64,000 bases of DNA from Primulina eburnea (GCF_022965805.1 NW_027331320.1:62001-126000); one strand, 5' to 3'. Counted from the stretch's first letter, positions 10,926 through 24,325 are shown. Notes: generated by a model not told the origin, from the letters alone. Numbers and translations: made by a program.

Positions 10926-13229
10926 GGACCCACTTGATGATCCAGTGACAGGTACTGATCTTTTATGATTATATTGCATATGTATTGATATATACTAATG
11001 CATTCTTTACGATTATCTTTGACTGAGTTGCATTGATATACGTCGTACCTGTGGAGTTTGCATTTACTGTAGTATTGATTCCTTACCTTTTTGGGGAAAG
11101 AATTTGATATCGGTGATATTCTGTAATGTATTGTATACTGCAGTAAGTTGAGAATGAGATTGAATTAGACTAGATTGTACTTGTATTGTCTGATGATGAC
11201 TGCGTGATTGATATTGATATATCGAACGAGTACAGAGCTATTTTAGATTCTTGCCAGGAGATGGTAAGATTCGGACCTGAAATGGCCAAAGAATGAATGA
11301 TATACGGTAGGGGATTTAGATTTTAAATTCCTTGATATCCGTATTGGGTCCGATTCGAGGATTATCGAAAGGAATGGAGTTATTCCTTTATGTTCGTTGA
11401 TGACTAAAGTGAAGCCTATCAAGGATTGATTTACTAGTAGCAGGAAGTTTGCTATAGTCTTGCAGATGAGATTTCAGGTTTGTCCTGTATCAAGGAGAGT
11501 GATTTCAGTCTTGATTTGATACCAGGTATTGGTTTCATTTTAGAATTTCTTATAGACTGATACTGATTGAATTGAAAGAATTGAGATATCAGTTGAAAGA
11601 TTTATTGCCTGAAGAGTTAGAGTTACATCTGATTATATGTTCTCTGTAAAGTACTTCAGTTCCGTTTATGGGTTGATAAATCCTGTGCTCGGAAGTGTTC
11701 TGAGGATTTTATGCTCGGGTTATCTATGACATCTTGATATATTCTCAGCATATGGTTGATTGAATTGAACAGTGGAAATTTGTATTGAATATTCTGGGAA
11801 CGGAGATTGTTGTATACATAATTATTCGGATATGAATATCGATTGTAACAGATTGTATTTAGAGTCTGTGATATCTAAAGATAGTATACTGATTGGTAGT
11901 TTGAATCTGATCCGATATTATTATCATTCTGAATCCGGGTTTGATACCGATTGTTATGAACCGTTGAGATTATATACAGTTCAAGCTGATTTTGAAGATT
12001 ACTACAGTTCAGAAATTCGATCAGAATGTTCAGAACTTGACTTCCGATAGTCAGAACCGGATATCAGGTAGGTATTTTTCTTTAATTTATATTATTAGCT
12101 GATTTATTTGTGTCAGATATTCGAATGTGAAATGACAGGTATTGTCAGATGCACACAGTAGTAGATTCAGTATTATTCTGGGAACAGGAAATGTGTGATA
12201 ATTCGAATGGACAGTTTTGATATAAACAAATGAAATTAGTTATGTCAGAATTTGTATTGAAATATCTACATCGTTGATAGATGAAGACATGAAGATAGAA
12301 ACCAGGAGATTGGTTATACAGATTATCGATTCCTGAATAGAAATAGGAGTATATTTCTATGGATTTTGTGATGGAATTATCGCAATATTTTCACGATTGT
12401 GATATGATCTGATTATGATTGATAGATTGCTCAAAAACTGGATATATATTATTTTGTACAAGAATATGTACAGACAGTATCAGACGACTGAAATGTATGT
12501 CAGAAAAGGGATCAGATTGTATTGAATGCCAGAGTTGATTATATCATACCGTGATTTTGATTGATTTTGTACTTTTGGCAGAAGGTATAGCATGATTTTA
12601 CAGTTGTGGTTCATAGATTGAAAGATAGTCGGAGTGAACTATCTAGATACTGGAGGATATTCAGGAACTGTCGTGCTGGATTTTAGCACTAATGACCTGA
12701 TGTCTTGTCACTCTATGAATTATTGTACAATAATAGCGATTAGACAATTATTGAAATAGCTTTAGTCGGGGTATTGTACAATGAGAACTGCGGATTTCCT
12801 TCGTATGGGAATGATATTGCGGTGATGCCTGAGATTGGATTTGATAGGATCAGAGATCTGATATCGAAAATGCGAAGGAATCAGAAACAAATGAAGACAA
12901 CTCGAAATTTAATATTAAACAAACCAACGCCGGATGATGACTGTTGGTGTTTAAGGTTGAAGAATGAATATATTCTTGACCGAGATAAATAGATTTGATA
13001 ACAACTAATAGTTTTGGTTTGTTATGAGTTGTTGATTGGTTTATACGGATGTTGTATAGCCATTATTCTGAAGTTGAGTTTTTCACGAATGATTTCGTTG
13101 ATATGAGATTATCGTGGTTTATGTAAATCTCATTCTTGTATTTGATTTGAGATATGATATGATTATCTGTACTACACGAGTGGATTGCTTGTGATTTCGA
13201 GGACGAAATCATATCTTAGAGGGGGAGAA
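10926..13229 (+). pseudogene. Heavily decayed Gypsy pol
   Basis: No long frame remains, but ordered fragments can be read across frames. A protease-like piece lies near 10950-11030, an RT entry segment near 11540-11640 (LKELRYQL-like) and the RT motif region near 11710-11760 (VIYDILIYSQ). An integrase C-terminal piece lies near 12660-12790 (VLDFSTND...MNYC), then a tail near 12850-12960. Stops and indels occur roughly every 100 bases and several hundred codons are missing. The ORFs at 11772-12050 and 12774-12992 are leftovers of this decay, not genes. Confidence 0.65.
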
Positions 13230-13230
13230 A

Positions 13231-15396
13231 TGTAAGGCCCAAGAATTTAATTACCGTAATCTGAAATGATTTGGGTATATTTACCGTAATCTGAGATTAA
13301 TCGGAAACGATTTAGTGATTAATTAAAGTGATTATAAACGGAACGGAGTGGACCGGGAAAGTCGAGATCAGACGTGAAATACATGTGTGAAAGTGTGCAT
13401 TCGCGCACATGCGCGGCGTGTAAGCGCGCACATGCGCGGAATGCCCCGAACCTCTGGCGCATATGCGCGAGACAGGGCGCGCATATGCGCGAGGGGGGTG
13501 AAATGCCGAGGGAGAACTCCAGAGGGTTCGGCGCATATGCGCGACGGAAATGGCGCACATGCGCGTGACAAACAGAAGGTTCGGCGCATATGCGCGGGAT
13601 TGATGGCGCATATGCGCGAGTGGTCGAAAGCACGAGGCAGTAGGTCTCGCGCATATGCGCGACGACTTGCGCGCATATGCGCGAGTAGTACAGTAGCCCG
13701 GACAGTAGATCCGGCGCATATGCGCGGACCTTGGGCGCGCATATGCGCCAGTCATGCAGAACGTAAGCTTGCCACTTGTCTTGTGAGGTGCGATGTGTAT
13801 ATATATATATATGTATACATGCAACGTTAAATCAGAATTGAAAGAAGGAAACCGAGGGAAGCTTCGGGTGAAATTGAGGTTGTGAGAAATTCCGTCCGTA
13901 TGATTCTAAATCTGTGCACAGTATCGTGTTCCTAGCAATGTAGGCTACAACGGGATGTAAGTTTTACTACGTTTTGACATGCTTTGAAATTATTCTATTG
14001 TCAGAATTGAATGGAACTCATATATGTTGTACTTGATATAGTAGACATCGTATAATTGAAGTCAGATTAAAGAACGGACTATTTATAGAATTGTTATGAT
14101 TTTCGGAGTCGATTGGACTGAGATTTCATATCAGATTTGTATTGTTATTGAGATTATGACTGGTATTGAAACTGATTACGAATTCTGGTATTATATCCGT
14201 GATGTTCAGACTGACGGGGTTATCGAGACTGTATTGTTATACCGTCGAAACATCAGTTAATTGATATTGATCAGATTCAGTAGTGATTTCGAGTATATCG
14301 TGATATCGTCGATATGGATTAGATTGTATCTCAATTGACATTGATCAGATTACGTGTTTGATTTGAGTATTGATCAGAATATGTTCTGAATTGAGTTGTT
14401 TATTGATATTATATCTGTTTGGTATTGATATTACCAGATTGGGAATGGACAGAGATAGAGTCGGGACTTCTTCTTCTTCTGAGCGAGAAGATAAAGGTAT
14501 AAGTCAATGTGTATTGGGACATCGACTCAAGTAGGATGTACTTGAGTTTCCCTAAATCACATACTTATTATTTGTTTATCATTGTGTTTAATGATTTGAT
14601 TTAAATCCTTGTTCTATGGATTTATAGGAGCATGCATTAGACGAGTAATCTTGTGACAGAAGTACCTGATAGTGGCAGGTAACCACGGGTACATTGCACG
14701 ATGTCACAAGATCTGGCGATAGACCATAGTCTATGACGGGTGCGTCTGGACACTGGATGTTTGGTTATATCGACTTGGATATAACTGAAGTCTTTTCTAT
14801 TACTGTTTGTCGATACAGGAATGCCACATCTGGAAACCGGGATCCCTAGGCTAGGATTGAGTCTAGTCTGAATCGTGGAGTCACGAGTCTATTTGACAGT
14901 TTATATTGATTTATGTTCCTGATGATGGTACATGTTTAGAATATGATTTATTCTTGATATAGATTTATGTGCTGATGTGGATGTATGTTACGAATGTCTG
15001 TTACATGTTGTATATTGTCTATATGATTGCATGTCGTTGATTTATTCTGGTAATATAATTCTCACACCGGAGTTATCCGGCTGTTGTCTTGTTTGTATGT
15101 GTGCATGGCAACAGGTGGGATAGGATCATGGTCAAGAAGAGAACGAGGCTGGACTAGATAGCGTGGAGATCCGGGCTTTGAAGCAATGTAGGATTCAGCT
15201 TTGATATATAGTTGAACCTGGTTGAATTCGTGTAGATAACACAAGAGTTGTATGTTTATATTTAATATGTAATTTGAAATAAATTATATGACGTTTCCGC
15301 TGTGCAATTTAAAAAAATATTTAGACCCTGTTTATACTAATTGATTAATTAGTCCTAATGATGATTTAGAACATGATTAGCGTCCGGGTCCCCACA
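13231..15396 (+). repeat. 3' LTR of the Gypsy element
   Basis: 2166 bp, same ends as the 5' LTR. It carries 12 rather than 11 palindromes (13401-13749); the extra 23 bp (about 13417-13439) account for the whole length difference. Scattered substitutions relative to the 5' LTR are most frequent inside the palindrome cluster. The purine tract lies at 13219-13230. Confidence 0.92.
13401..13749. repeat. Palindrome cluster in the 3' LTR (12 copies)
   Basis: Counterpart of 7591-7916 with one extra GCGCACATGCGC unit at the left end. Order and spacing are otherwise the same. Confidence 0.9.
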
Positions 15397-15401
15397 CAAA
15401 C

Positions 15402-16478
15402 TTTCCACACGATAATCTTTTGCAAGTCTGATCGTGGTGTCTCTTCAAAGTAAAACTCGAGCAGCTGTGCAAGTGTACTCTCCAAACCCTAACACACCTA
15501 AAATTCATCGATGAAAAAAAAAACCCATATATATGCAACCATATCTTGCCCATATTATCTTTCCATCAAATCAAATCTGTCACCATGGAATCAAGAGTTT
15601 AATATGTATAAATTTTTCAAACGAGGATAAAATATTTTAGAGATAAATACCATATTAGAATCAAATCTTGTATTATCTAGAAATATCTCAATATCTTATT
15701 ATCTAGAAAGTCAAAATCTTAAATTGACAAAATCTTAAATTAATAAATAAGGAATACGATATTCCTTTCGTAAACAAATTGTATTATTATATAGTTATTC
15801 AACTGATTTATTTTTTTTAATATTTCATAATAATTAGCATGTATTAATACATATTTTGTAAAACAAAAATTACCCGATTGATTCATGACGTTTGAGATAT
15901 TTTACGATTAAAATATTAGAGCTATATCGTTACTATTAGATATACGTTTTGGTAAATCGTCAATAGTTTGATCTAACATTAATTGATATAAGAGCATAGA
16001 TCATGTGTTTGATTATCATTGTTCGCAAGAAATACAATTATTTGGAAGACGATTGTAGAGTACGATAATTGCTTTTAATAAGATTGAGAGCAATGAAGAT
16101 TGAAGTTGTATAACTACCATATAGTTTATGGTAAATACATATGAAATGAATAAATTCTTATATGATATCTATGATAAAATATTTATAGTATTCTTAGTTT
16201 CTGACAGTATAATATATATTTAAAAGTAATTTGTGGAAACATTTTTATAAAAAGATTGAAATGTATCACCAAAGTTTTATTTTACCTTAGAAAAGACGCA
16301 CTTCGTATTTGTGTTTCCTGAAGATGATTTCCTATCCTCTAAAATAAAATTAAAATTAAAATTATTTATTCATTTTAATATTTTTTGGGGGGCTCATTTT
16401 AACACGTCTATGCATATCTATTCAATTTATTGATCTTCCCATCCTCTAATTCTTCTTCTTTTTTCCCCCATAAAAGTT
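15402..16478. other. AT-rich interval between two retrotransposons
   Basis: 15402-15600 continues the sequence left of the Gypsy insertion (7300-7420). The remainder is very AT-rich with no coding or RNA signal. 16385-16430 (GGGGCTCATTTTAACACGTC) has a match in unit 2 near 43838-43865. Confidence 0.4.
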
Positions 16479-17449
16479 ATTTCTGCTGAAAAATAATATT
16501 TCAAATATGTGTATTGAATATTTGAATGTTGAAAATAAGAGTTGTAAATATTGAAAATTAGTGTGTGATGATGTAGGTAATGATGAATTTATTTTTGGAT
16601 TGTTTGTAAAGAAATTCTATAAATAACTTCACCATTTGTGAAGAAATTCACAATTGAGTAGAGAGAAAAATATTATAAAGTGTGTAATTTGATAAATTTT
16701 GAGAGTTTGAGATTTTTACTTTTTACCATGAATTTTTACTTTTTCACAACATGTTATCAGCACGAAGCTCTAAAAGTCCTCCATATTTTTCCAAGCTCCA
16801 AAACAGAAGAAAAAGGTAAAAAAAGTAATAATATTTATTTTACTGTTTATTTATTTATTGTGTATAGATTTAATATATAATATAATGTTATAATAAAATA
16901 AATTTTTCAAAAACTTGTTATAAATCATGGGAGGATGTTAAGACGACATCCCACACTCCCGTTAAGGGATACAACAAGTATAAAAACCTATAATGTTTTT
17001 AAACAAAATAACTTATGATACCTCATTAAAATAATGTGATATAATATACATAATTATTTAAACATGAATAATATTATATACACCATATCATTACCATAAA
17101 CATGTACATTTATTTTTTTTGTACACCAACGGTCATAAACGGTAACAAAACGGCTAGTTTTTGCCCTATAAATATGATCTCACAAACACATTCAATCACT
17201 CCAACTTTCTTTTCTTCTCTAAAAATTATTCTTCATTAAATTTTCAAAGGAAAAAAAAAAGATGGCTTTCTCAAGGTTATTTTTAATTATTTTGGTTTTC
17301 ATACTCACGAGTCTTTCATTTATCGGAGAATATCCTCCTCTTGTGTTTTCTTTATTTTTACGAATGCTTGTACTTGTTGTTTATCCATTACTTTGTATTG
17401 CAATATTCATTAACTAATAAAATTCATCGTAATTTTTTTTAGTATTAAC

Positions 17450-18585
17450 ATGTCAAACTTGACAAAGCTCGATTTCATTGCTCTTGATTTTACGTGGAAG
17501 AATTATATGCCATGGACTCTCGATGTAGAAATGCATCTTGAGTCATTGGGTCTAAGCGAGACCATTAAAGAAAATGGTATATCTTCATCACAAGAAAAAG
17601 CAAAAGTTATAATATTTTTGCGTCGACATCTTGATGAAGGTTTAAAATGTGAATATATCATCGAAAAAGATCACATGGCTATGTGGAAAGGATTAAAAGA
17701 AAGATTTGAACATCTAAGGGAAGTTACACTTCCGACCGCCTGTGATGAATGAAATATGTTAAGATTTCAAGATTTAAAAAAGTCAGTGATTATAATTCAG
17801 CGATGAATCAAATAATCTCGCAGCTAAAATTTTGTGGACATGAGGTTACAGAATCGGAAATGCTTGAAAAAACATTTTTTACGTTTTACGCATCAAATAT
17901 AACTTTACAGCAACAATATAGAGTGCGTGGATTTGCGAGATATTATGAATTCATCGCTTGTCTTCTTGTGGCAGAAAAGAAAAACGAGCTGCTAATGAGA
18001 AATTATCAGTCCCGACCCACTGGATCGACAGCATTTCCAGAAGTAAATGCTGTAAGTAAAAATGAATTTAAACATGGAAACCAAAATCAAATTCAAAGAC
18101 AAGGTTTTGGTCGAGGTCGAGGTCGAGGTCGTGGTCGTGGACATGGACGTTGAATTGGTCGTGGTCGAGGCCGTGGTTTTGAAAACAATAGAGATAGTTA
18201 TTTTTATAACTCTTCTCAAAAAGGCGTCACGAACCACCCACAGAAAAGGCATCATGAGAACATGAGTGTTAATGAAAATCACTCGAAAAGATTTGAAAGT
18301 TCTTGTTTCAGATGCGGCACTCCAGGAAATTGGTCTTGTATTTGTCGAGCCCCCGAGCACCTTTGCAAGCTCTATAAAGAATCTATAAAGGGGAAAGAAA
18401 AAGAGACCAACTTCACTGAACGCAGTGACCGTTTGAGTGATTCATCTCATTTTGATGCTTCTGATTTTCTGAATGATTTCTCTGGAAATGATCAATATGT
18501 TGGTGGGATAGAAATGAAAAATATTGATGCTGCAGATTTTCTCAACGATTTTTATGAAAATGAACAATATAGTGGTAGAATATAA
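17450..18585 (+). pseudogene. Ale-like Copia gag, broken
   Basis: Starts at ATG 17450 (MSNLTKLDF). The first part ends at 17752, where the expected Trp codon is TGA, and a frameshift follows. The next part (17749-18153) has the conserved LKFCGHEVTESEMLEKTF and YRVRGF segments, then an Arg/Gly tail stopped by TGA at 18151. The frame resumes to 18585. The zinc knuckle is CFRCGTPGNWSCIC, in which the canonical His is Asn, so RNA binding is probably impaired. Confidence 0.8.
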
Positions 18586-18712
18586 ATGTACAATAATTTA
18601 TTTTTCATGTATTCATATAATAATGTTTTATTGTACAATTATGATATGTGTTATATTTACATATGTATTGTTAGTAATTTTTTTTTTCATTGCATGATTT
18701 TGAAGTTCAAAT

Positions 18713-19954
18713 ATGGAAAATGCCATGAACAAAGCTAAACATGGAATTAATCTCATGGAAGTTTGCATACCTGATAGTGGTACAACGCACACTATTCTTC
18801 GAGATAAAATATATTTCTTAGAACTAAAACCAACAAAAGCAATGGTGAATACAATATCAGGTCCTGTAGACTTGATAAAAGGATGTGGTAAAGCACAATT
18901 TTTGTTACCTAATGGTACAAAATTTTTGATCAATGATGCTTTATATTTACTACAATCGAAAAGAAATTTGTTGAGTTTTAATGATATATATTCCCATCGC
19001 TATGATACTCAAACAATAAATGAAGGGAATGAGAAATATATGTGTCTTACCACATATAAATCAGGAAAGAAATATGTGATTGAAAAACTACCAATGCTCC
19101 CTACTGGATTGCATTATACACATATAAGTCCCATTGAATCAAACATGGTAGTTGATAATTCTTCAATATTAACCAATTGATATGATCGATTAGGACATCT
19201 TGGTTCAACAATGATGCGGAGAATTATAGAAAATACACATGGTCATCCGCTGAAAGACCAGAAGAACTTTCAGAATAATAAGTTTCAATGTAAAGCATGT
19301 TCTCTTAGAAAACCTATTATAAGACCATCACCAGCCAAAATCCAAACTGAATTACCAATGTTTCTTGAACGTATTCATATTTGTGGACCAATACATCTAC
19401 CATGTGGACCACTCAAATACTTTATGGTATTGATTGATGCTTCCAGCAGATGGTCACATGTATGTTTATTGTCAACTCGAAATGTTGCATTTGCAAGATT
19501 ACTTGATCAAATAATAAAATTGAGGAATCAATTTCCCGATTATACAATCAAGAAAATTAGACTTGATAATGCTGGTGAATTTACTTCCCAGACTTTCAAT
19601 GATTATTGTATGTATATGGGAATCATTGTTGAGCATCATGTTGCTCATGTACATACATAGAATGGATTGGCTGAATCATTGATTAAATGTCTGCAAATGA
19701 TTGCTAGACCAATGATTATGAAAACAAAGCTCCCTATTTCTATATGGGGACATGTAATTTTACATGCTGCTGCATTAATTCGCATCAGACCAAGTGCATA
19801 TCATAAATACTCCCCATTGCAGCTTATATTTGGTAAAGAACCAGACATTTATCATCTGAGAATTTTTGGATGTATGATGTATGGTGCCTATTGCACCACC
19901 ACAACGAAAGAAAATGGGATCTCAAAAAAAGATTGGAATTTATATCGGTTATGA
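18713..19954 (+). pseudogene. Ale-like Copia protease and integrase, broken
   Basis: Protease with PDSGTTHTI (the Copia D-S/T-G motif) near 18770, then GAG-pre-integrase with a zinc-finger remnant near 19190-19310. The integrase core spans about 19360-19700 (GPIHLPCGP, KKIRLDNAGEF). In-frame stops occur at 19178-19180 and 19658-19660, and the frame changes near 19950. In the PQQNG region the sequence reads HVHT, stop, NGLAE. Confidence 0.8.
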
Positions 19955-19998
19955 TAGTCCATCAATCATTCGATATCTAAAAACCTCTGACAGACGAC

Positions 19999-21987
19999 GT
20001 GTTCACAGCACGTTTTGCTGATTGTCATTTTAATGAAAAAATCTTCCCAATGTTAGGGGGAGAACAGAAACATACCGAAAAAGAAATTACATGGTATGTA
20101 TCATCATTGTTACATTTGTATCCAAGAACAAAACAATGTGAAAAAGATGTACAACAAATTGTGTATTTGCAAAAAATAACAAATCAAATACCAGATGCAT
20201 TTGCAGACACAAAAGAGGTAACTAAATCATATATACATGCTGCAAATGCCCCTGCTCGAATTGAAATTACGAAGAAACAAACTGAAGATACTCATGATGT
20301 CATTAAATTCCTGAAGCGTGGAAGGCCAGTTGGTTCCAAGGATAAAAATCCTCGAAAAAGAAAATTCATTGAGAAACACGATGATCACAAAATAGAGAAT
20401 GATGTTCCTGAATAAACACATTATGATCACAAAATAGATAATGATGTTCCTGAAGAAACACGTGATGATGAAAATATTCTGTCAGAACCACAAACTGACG
20501 AGAATCGTGAAATCTCTATCAATTATATTAATACTGAAAAAATATGGAACCGAAAAGATATAGAAGAAATTGATGATATATTTTCTTATAATGTGGCAAT
20601 CGACATCATAAATGATAATGAAGATCATGAACCAAAATCTTTTGGTGAAAGTAAAAATCGGCAGGATTGGATAAAATGGAAAGATGTCATCCAGGTTGAA
20701 TTAGATTCGCTAAATAAACGTAATGTTTTTGGACCTATAATCCTTACACCTGAAGATGTAAAACCTGTTGGATACAAATGAGGTTTTTTTCGAAAGCGAA
20801 ATGAGAAAAATGAAATAGTAAGATATAAAGCTCGACTTGTTGCACAAGGTTTTTCTCAAAGGCCTGGAATTGATTATGAAGAAACGTATTCTCCCGTTAT
20901 GGATGCAATTACGTTTCGGTATTTGATTAGCTTGGCGGTATCTGAAAATTTAGAAATGCATCTTATGGATGTTGTAATTATTGCTGTATATGTTGATGAT
21001 TTAAACATAATTGGAACGAATAAGGAAATTCAAGAAGCTGTGTCATACTTGAAGGAAGAATTTGAAATGAAGGATTTTGGAAAAACCAAGTATTGTTTGA
21101 GTTTACAAATTGAACAAAAAGAATGTGGAATGTTTGTTCACCAGAAAAAGTATACAGAAAAGATCCTTAACCGTTTTAATATGGATAAATCAAATCCTTT
21201 AAGTACTCCAATGGTTGTTAGATCATTAAACATAGAAAAAGATCCATTCCGTCCATGTGAAGATGATGAAGATATTCTTGGTCCAGAAGTACCATATCTA
21301 AGTGCTATCGGTGCCCTTATATATCTTACAAATTGTACAAGGCCTGATATATCTTTTGCCGTAAATTTGTTGGCAAGATTTATCACATATCCAACAAAGA
21401 GACACTGGAACAGAATTAAACATATATTCCGTTATCTACGAGGAATGACAGACTTGTGACTTTTGTTTTCAAAAGATGCTAATCCAAGTATAATTGGTTA
21501 TGCCGATGCTGTATACTTATCTGATCCACACAAGGCACGTTCCCAAATTGGATATGTATTTAATCGTGGAAGTACTGCAATTTCTTGGCGTTCACAGTAG
21601 CAAACACTAGTAACAACTTCATCAAATCATGCCGAGATTATTGCAATACATGAAGCAAGTCGTGAATGTGTGTGGTTAAAATCAATGACCCAACATATCC
21701 AAATCTCATGCGGATTATCATTCGACGAGAAGCTTATGATACTATATGAAGATAATGCTGCATGTGTTGCTCAAATGAAAGAAGGATACATAAAAAGCGA
21801 CAGAACTAAACATATTCCTCCTAAGTTTTTCGCATTCACCAAGGAGTTTGAGAAGAATAAATGTATTGATGTTCGTCACATTCAATCAAGTGAAAACTCA
21901 TCAGATCTCTTCACAAAGGCACTTCCTACGACAATATTCAAAAAGCACATATATAATATTGGGATGCGCAATCTACGAAATTTGTGA
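19999..21987 (+). pseudogene. Ale-like Copia RT and RNase H with internal RT deletion
   Basis: RT begins near 20640 (WIKWKDVIQVELDSL), continues with YKARLVAQGFSQRPGIDYEETYSPV and then MHLMDVV. It jumps directly to IIAVYVDDL near 20975. The block that normally lies between (including the YGLKQ motif region, roughly 60-70 residues) is missing in frame. RNase H follows with stops at 21457-21459 and 21598-21600 (SWRSQ, stop) and ends with HIQSSENSSDLFTKALP at 21987. Confidence 0.8.
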
Positions 21988-22799
21988 AGAATTGTTCGTG
22001 TCAACATGAGGGAGAGTTTACGTGACTGCACTCTTTTTCCCTTACTATGGTTTTTATCCCAATGGGTTTTTCCTAGTAAGGTTTTTAACGAGCCAGTATA
22101 AAAACACGTAATGAGGACAATCATTATGATCATCATCACAAGGGAGAGTGTTGAAAAATAATATTTAAAATGTGTGTATTGAATATTTGAATATTGAATA
22201 TTTGAATGTTGAAAATAAGAGTTGTAAATATTGAAAATTAGTGTGTGATGATGTAGGTAATGATGAATTTATTTTTGGATTATTTGTAAAAAAAATTCTA
22301 TAAACAGCTTCACCATTTATGAAGAAATTCACAATTGAGTAGAGAGAAAAATATTATAAAGTGTGTAGTTTGGTAAATTTTGAGAGTTTGAGATTTTTAC
22401 TTTTTACCATAAATTTTTACTTTTGCACAACAATTTCGTCCTTTTTCCAATTAATTAACAACTTGGAAATTCCATAAAGTCTTCTTTCTTGAAAGGCGAG
22501 GCGGCCCCATTGATTTTTCCATCTTTAATAACTCGGACCGTAATATGGCATATTGTTATTATTATGTTAATCAAAGCAACTGTTTTTCTTTATATTTTGC
22601 AAATGATTTTAAAGAAATTAATGTTATTATTTTTATTTTAAAAATAATACAAAAATAAAACAAAAACAATAAGTAAAATCTCTATTTACTTTCCAAAAAT
22701 AGTTTTGAAAAATAGAAATATATGGATTATATTATTTTTTGTTGTATTGTTTTATCCTGTTTTGACATAAAAAAATTTTTATTACAAATTTAACATAAA

Positions 22800-24325
22800 A
22801 ATGAACTAAATTCAATCTATCTGCGCAAAACATAATGCGGAAACATAAAAGTAAAAAAATGAATTTTATCTCTAACCATTGATATTGAATTTAGAGTGCA
22901 ATTGACGATATCTCACAAACCGAGAAAACTTGGATCTTCTAAATCTTTATGCGATTGTATAGATGATGTATTTTCTAAATAATTTCACAAATATAGGAAG
23001 CATGTTGTTGGAACATTTTAAGTTTTGGTGATTGAATAAGGTTGACGATCCAATGGATAATTACATAGCTTAATCGAACTGAATTCAAGGAAGAAAGCTA
23101 AATTTTCATAAGAAGAATTTTGTTAAGAAGTTTAACTGATTACAAAGTCAGACTAATAAAACATAAGAAAGATGTCTATAGCCAAACCGAATCAAGGTTG
23201 ACTGATGGACCCCAACTAACAGTCTATATAGTTATTAGTCAGTCCAAATCCATATATTCCCTGAAAAATCAATATAATAAGTTATTAGGAATCAGAGCCC
23301 AGCTGAAATAGTGGACAAAGCTTTCCGTACCAAGAGTCACGGAATCTTAACTGGATGTTAGGTTTCGATGCACTATCAAAACATGTCAGAAATGACGATG
23401 ACATGGCAAAAACTACATTTGTATTTGGAAACAAATATATTATTTTGAAAATATTACCATTGTAGATTAAGATATAAATATATAAGTTGAAAAATCTATG
23501 AAGATTACACAGTTACACCATCTATCTATGAATTATTGAAAACCAAATGATCTCATCTGAAGAAGCTTTCTAACTGAAATAGCTAGCACATGCTGCTAAA
23601 TCATTATCTAATAATTTAGAAGATCAAATTTTTGCTTATAATTTCTGTGTGAAATCTATCATTGAGAGTAAGAAGTCTTACTGCACAAAGTGTTTAGATT
23701 GACGTTTACTAAGAGTTTCGGTTAGACAATGTTAATTCATACTGATGAGTGATTTCAAATTGCTTGTAATTATCAAATTCTTTTAGTGCAAATCTTCTGT
23801 GAGGAAGAAGACATGACATAGGAGTATTGAAATCTCCGAACATCCAAAAACAATTTTGCTCTCATTTACTTTTCAGTCCACTTACCTTACTACTATTCAA
23901 CAAACCCAACTGATTTTGTTGATAACCCATTTGTTCAACTAGTTTCAGTAAGCCTACTTCCGCACAATTCATACTGATTGATTTATTGAAATCCCAACTG
24001 ACAAGAACAAAATTTCAATTAACCCAACCTAAATATTTTTTAGATAAATTTATTCACCATCTCTTAATTTATTTTCGATCCTAACACATGTATACTTATA
24101 TTTATTGATCTTCTCTAACCATTATAGAAATACTCGAGAGTTGACAAATCTTGATGGTTTTTATCCGGGATGTGATAAATCAAATATCAAGATATGGATA
24201 ATCTTAATTCATATAATAATCTTGTTTTATTTTCTTTTAAATGTGAGATTACTCTCATATTTATCTTAATGAAATATGTTTATCATAAATAAATTATTTT
24301 ATCGACTTAATAAATTAATCTAACA
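22800..24325 (-). mobile_element. LTR of an old minus-strand Copia, interrupted
   Basis: On the minus strand an LTR starts TGTTAGATTAATTTATTAAG at 24325, preceded by a purine tract GACCAAGTGGAAGAA (24326-24345). It continues to about 24087, then across the nested solo LTR from 23005 down to about 22800. The 3' limit is uncertain. The same arrangement occurs in unit 2 (to about 45000), so it predates the duplication. Confidence 0.5.
23006..24086. mobile_element. Solo LTR, TSD CATGT (unit 1)
   Basis: 1081 bp, TGTTGGAACATTTTAAG to CGATCCTAACA, flanked by CATGT at 23001-23005 and 24087-24091. No second LTR or internal region. It is inserted in the old Copia LTR. Several ACTGAT/AACTGA words are present. 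In unit 2 only the left half survives (44265 to about 44752). Confidence 0.75.

Larger units (their letters stand above)
7421..15396 (+). mobile_element. Ty3/Gypsy retrotransposon, complete ends, decayed pol
   Basis: Full-length element of 7976 bp with two TG...CA LTRs and a perfect 5-bp target duplication CAAAC (7416-7420 and 15397-15401). It has a tRNA-Met primer site (9569-9580) and a purine tract GAGGGGGAGAAA just before the 3' LTR. The internal part is only 3.67 kb: a gag with lesions, then a pol full of stops and indels. The wording before the purine tract (FEDE-like, GAGGACGAAATC) fits the Tekay/Del type of Gypsy elements; lineage is inference. The LTRs are about 98% identical by eye, apart from a 23-bp repeat gain in the 3' copy. 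Confidence 0.92.
16484..22432 (+). mobile_element. Ale-like Copia retrotransposon with perfect TSD
   Basis: 5949-bp element with TSD ATTTC (16479-16483 and 22433-22437). LTRs are 16484-16751 (268 bp) and 22149-22432 (284 bp); the length difference is mainly one extra AATATTTGAATATTG-type repeat near 22185. The primer site follows the LTR directly and reads TGTTATCAGCACGA, not the usual TGGTATCAGAGC. The purine-rich GGGAGAG precedes the 3' LTR. All coding parts are on the + strand in the order gag, protease, integrase, RT, RNase H, but broken by stops and frameshifts. Absent from unit 2, so inserted after duplication or lost there. Confidence 0.92.

Noticed and set aside
11772..12050. ORFs of 92 and 72 codons (also 12774-12992) as small genes
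   Set aside because: They lie in the decayed Gypsy pol, and parts read as RT/integrase fragments in neighbouring frames.
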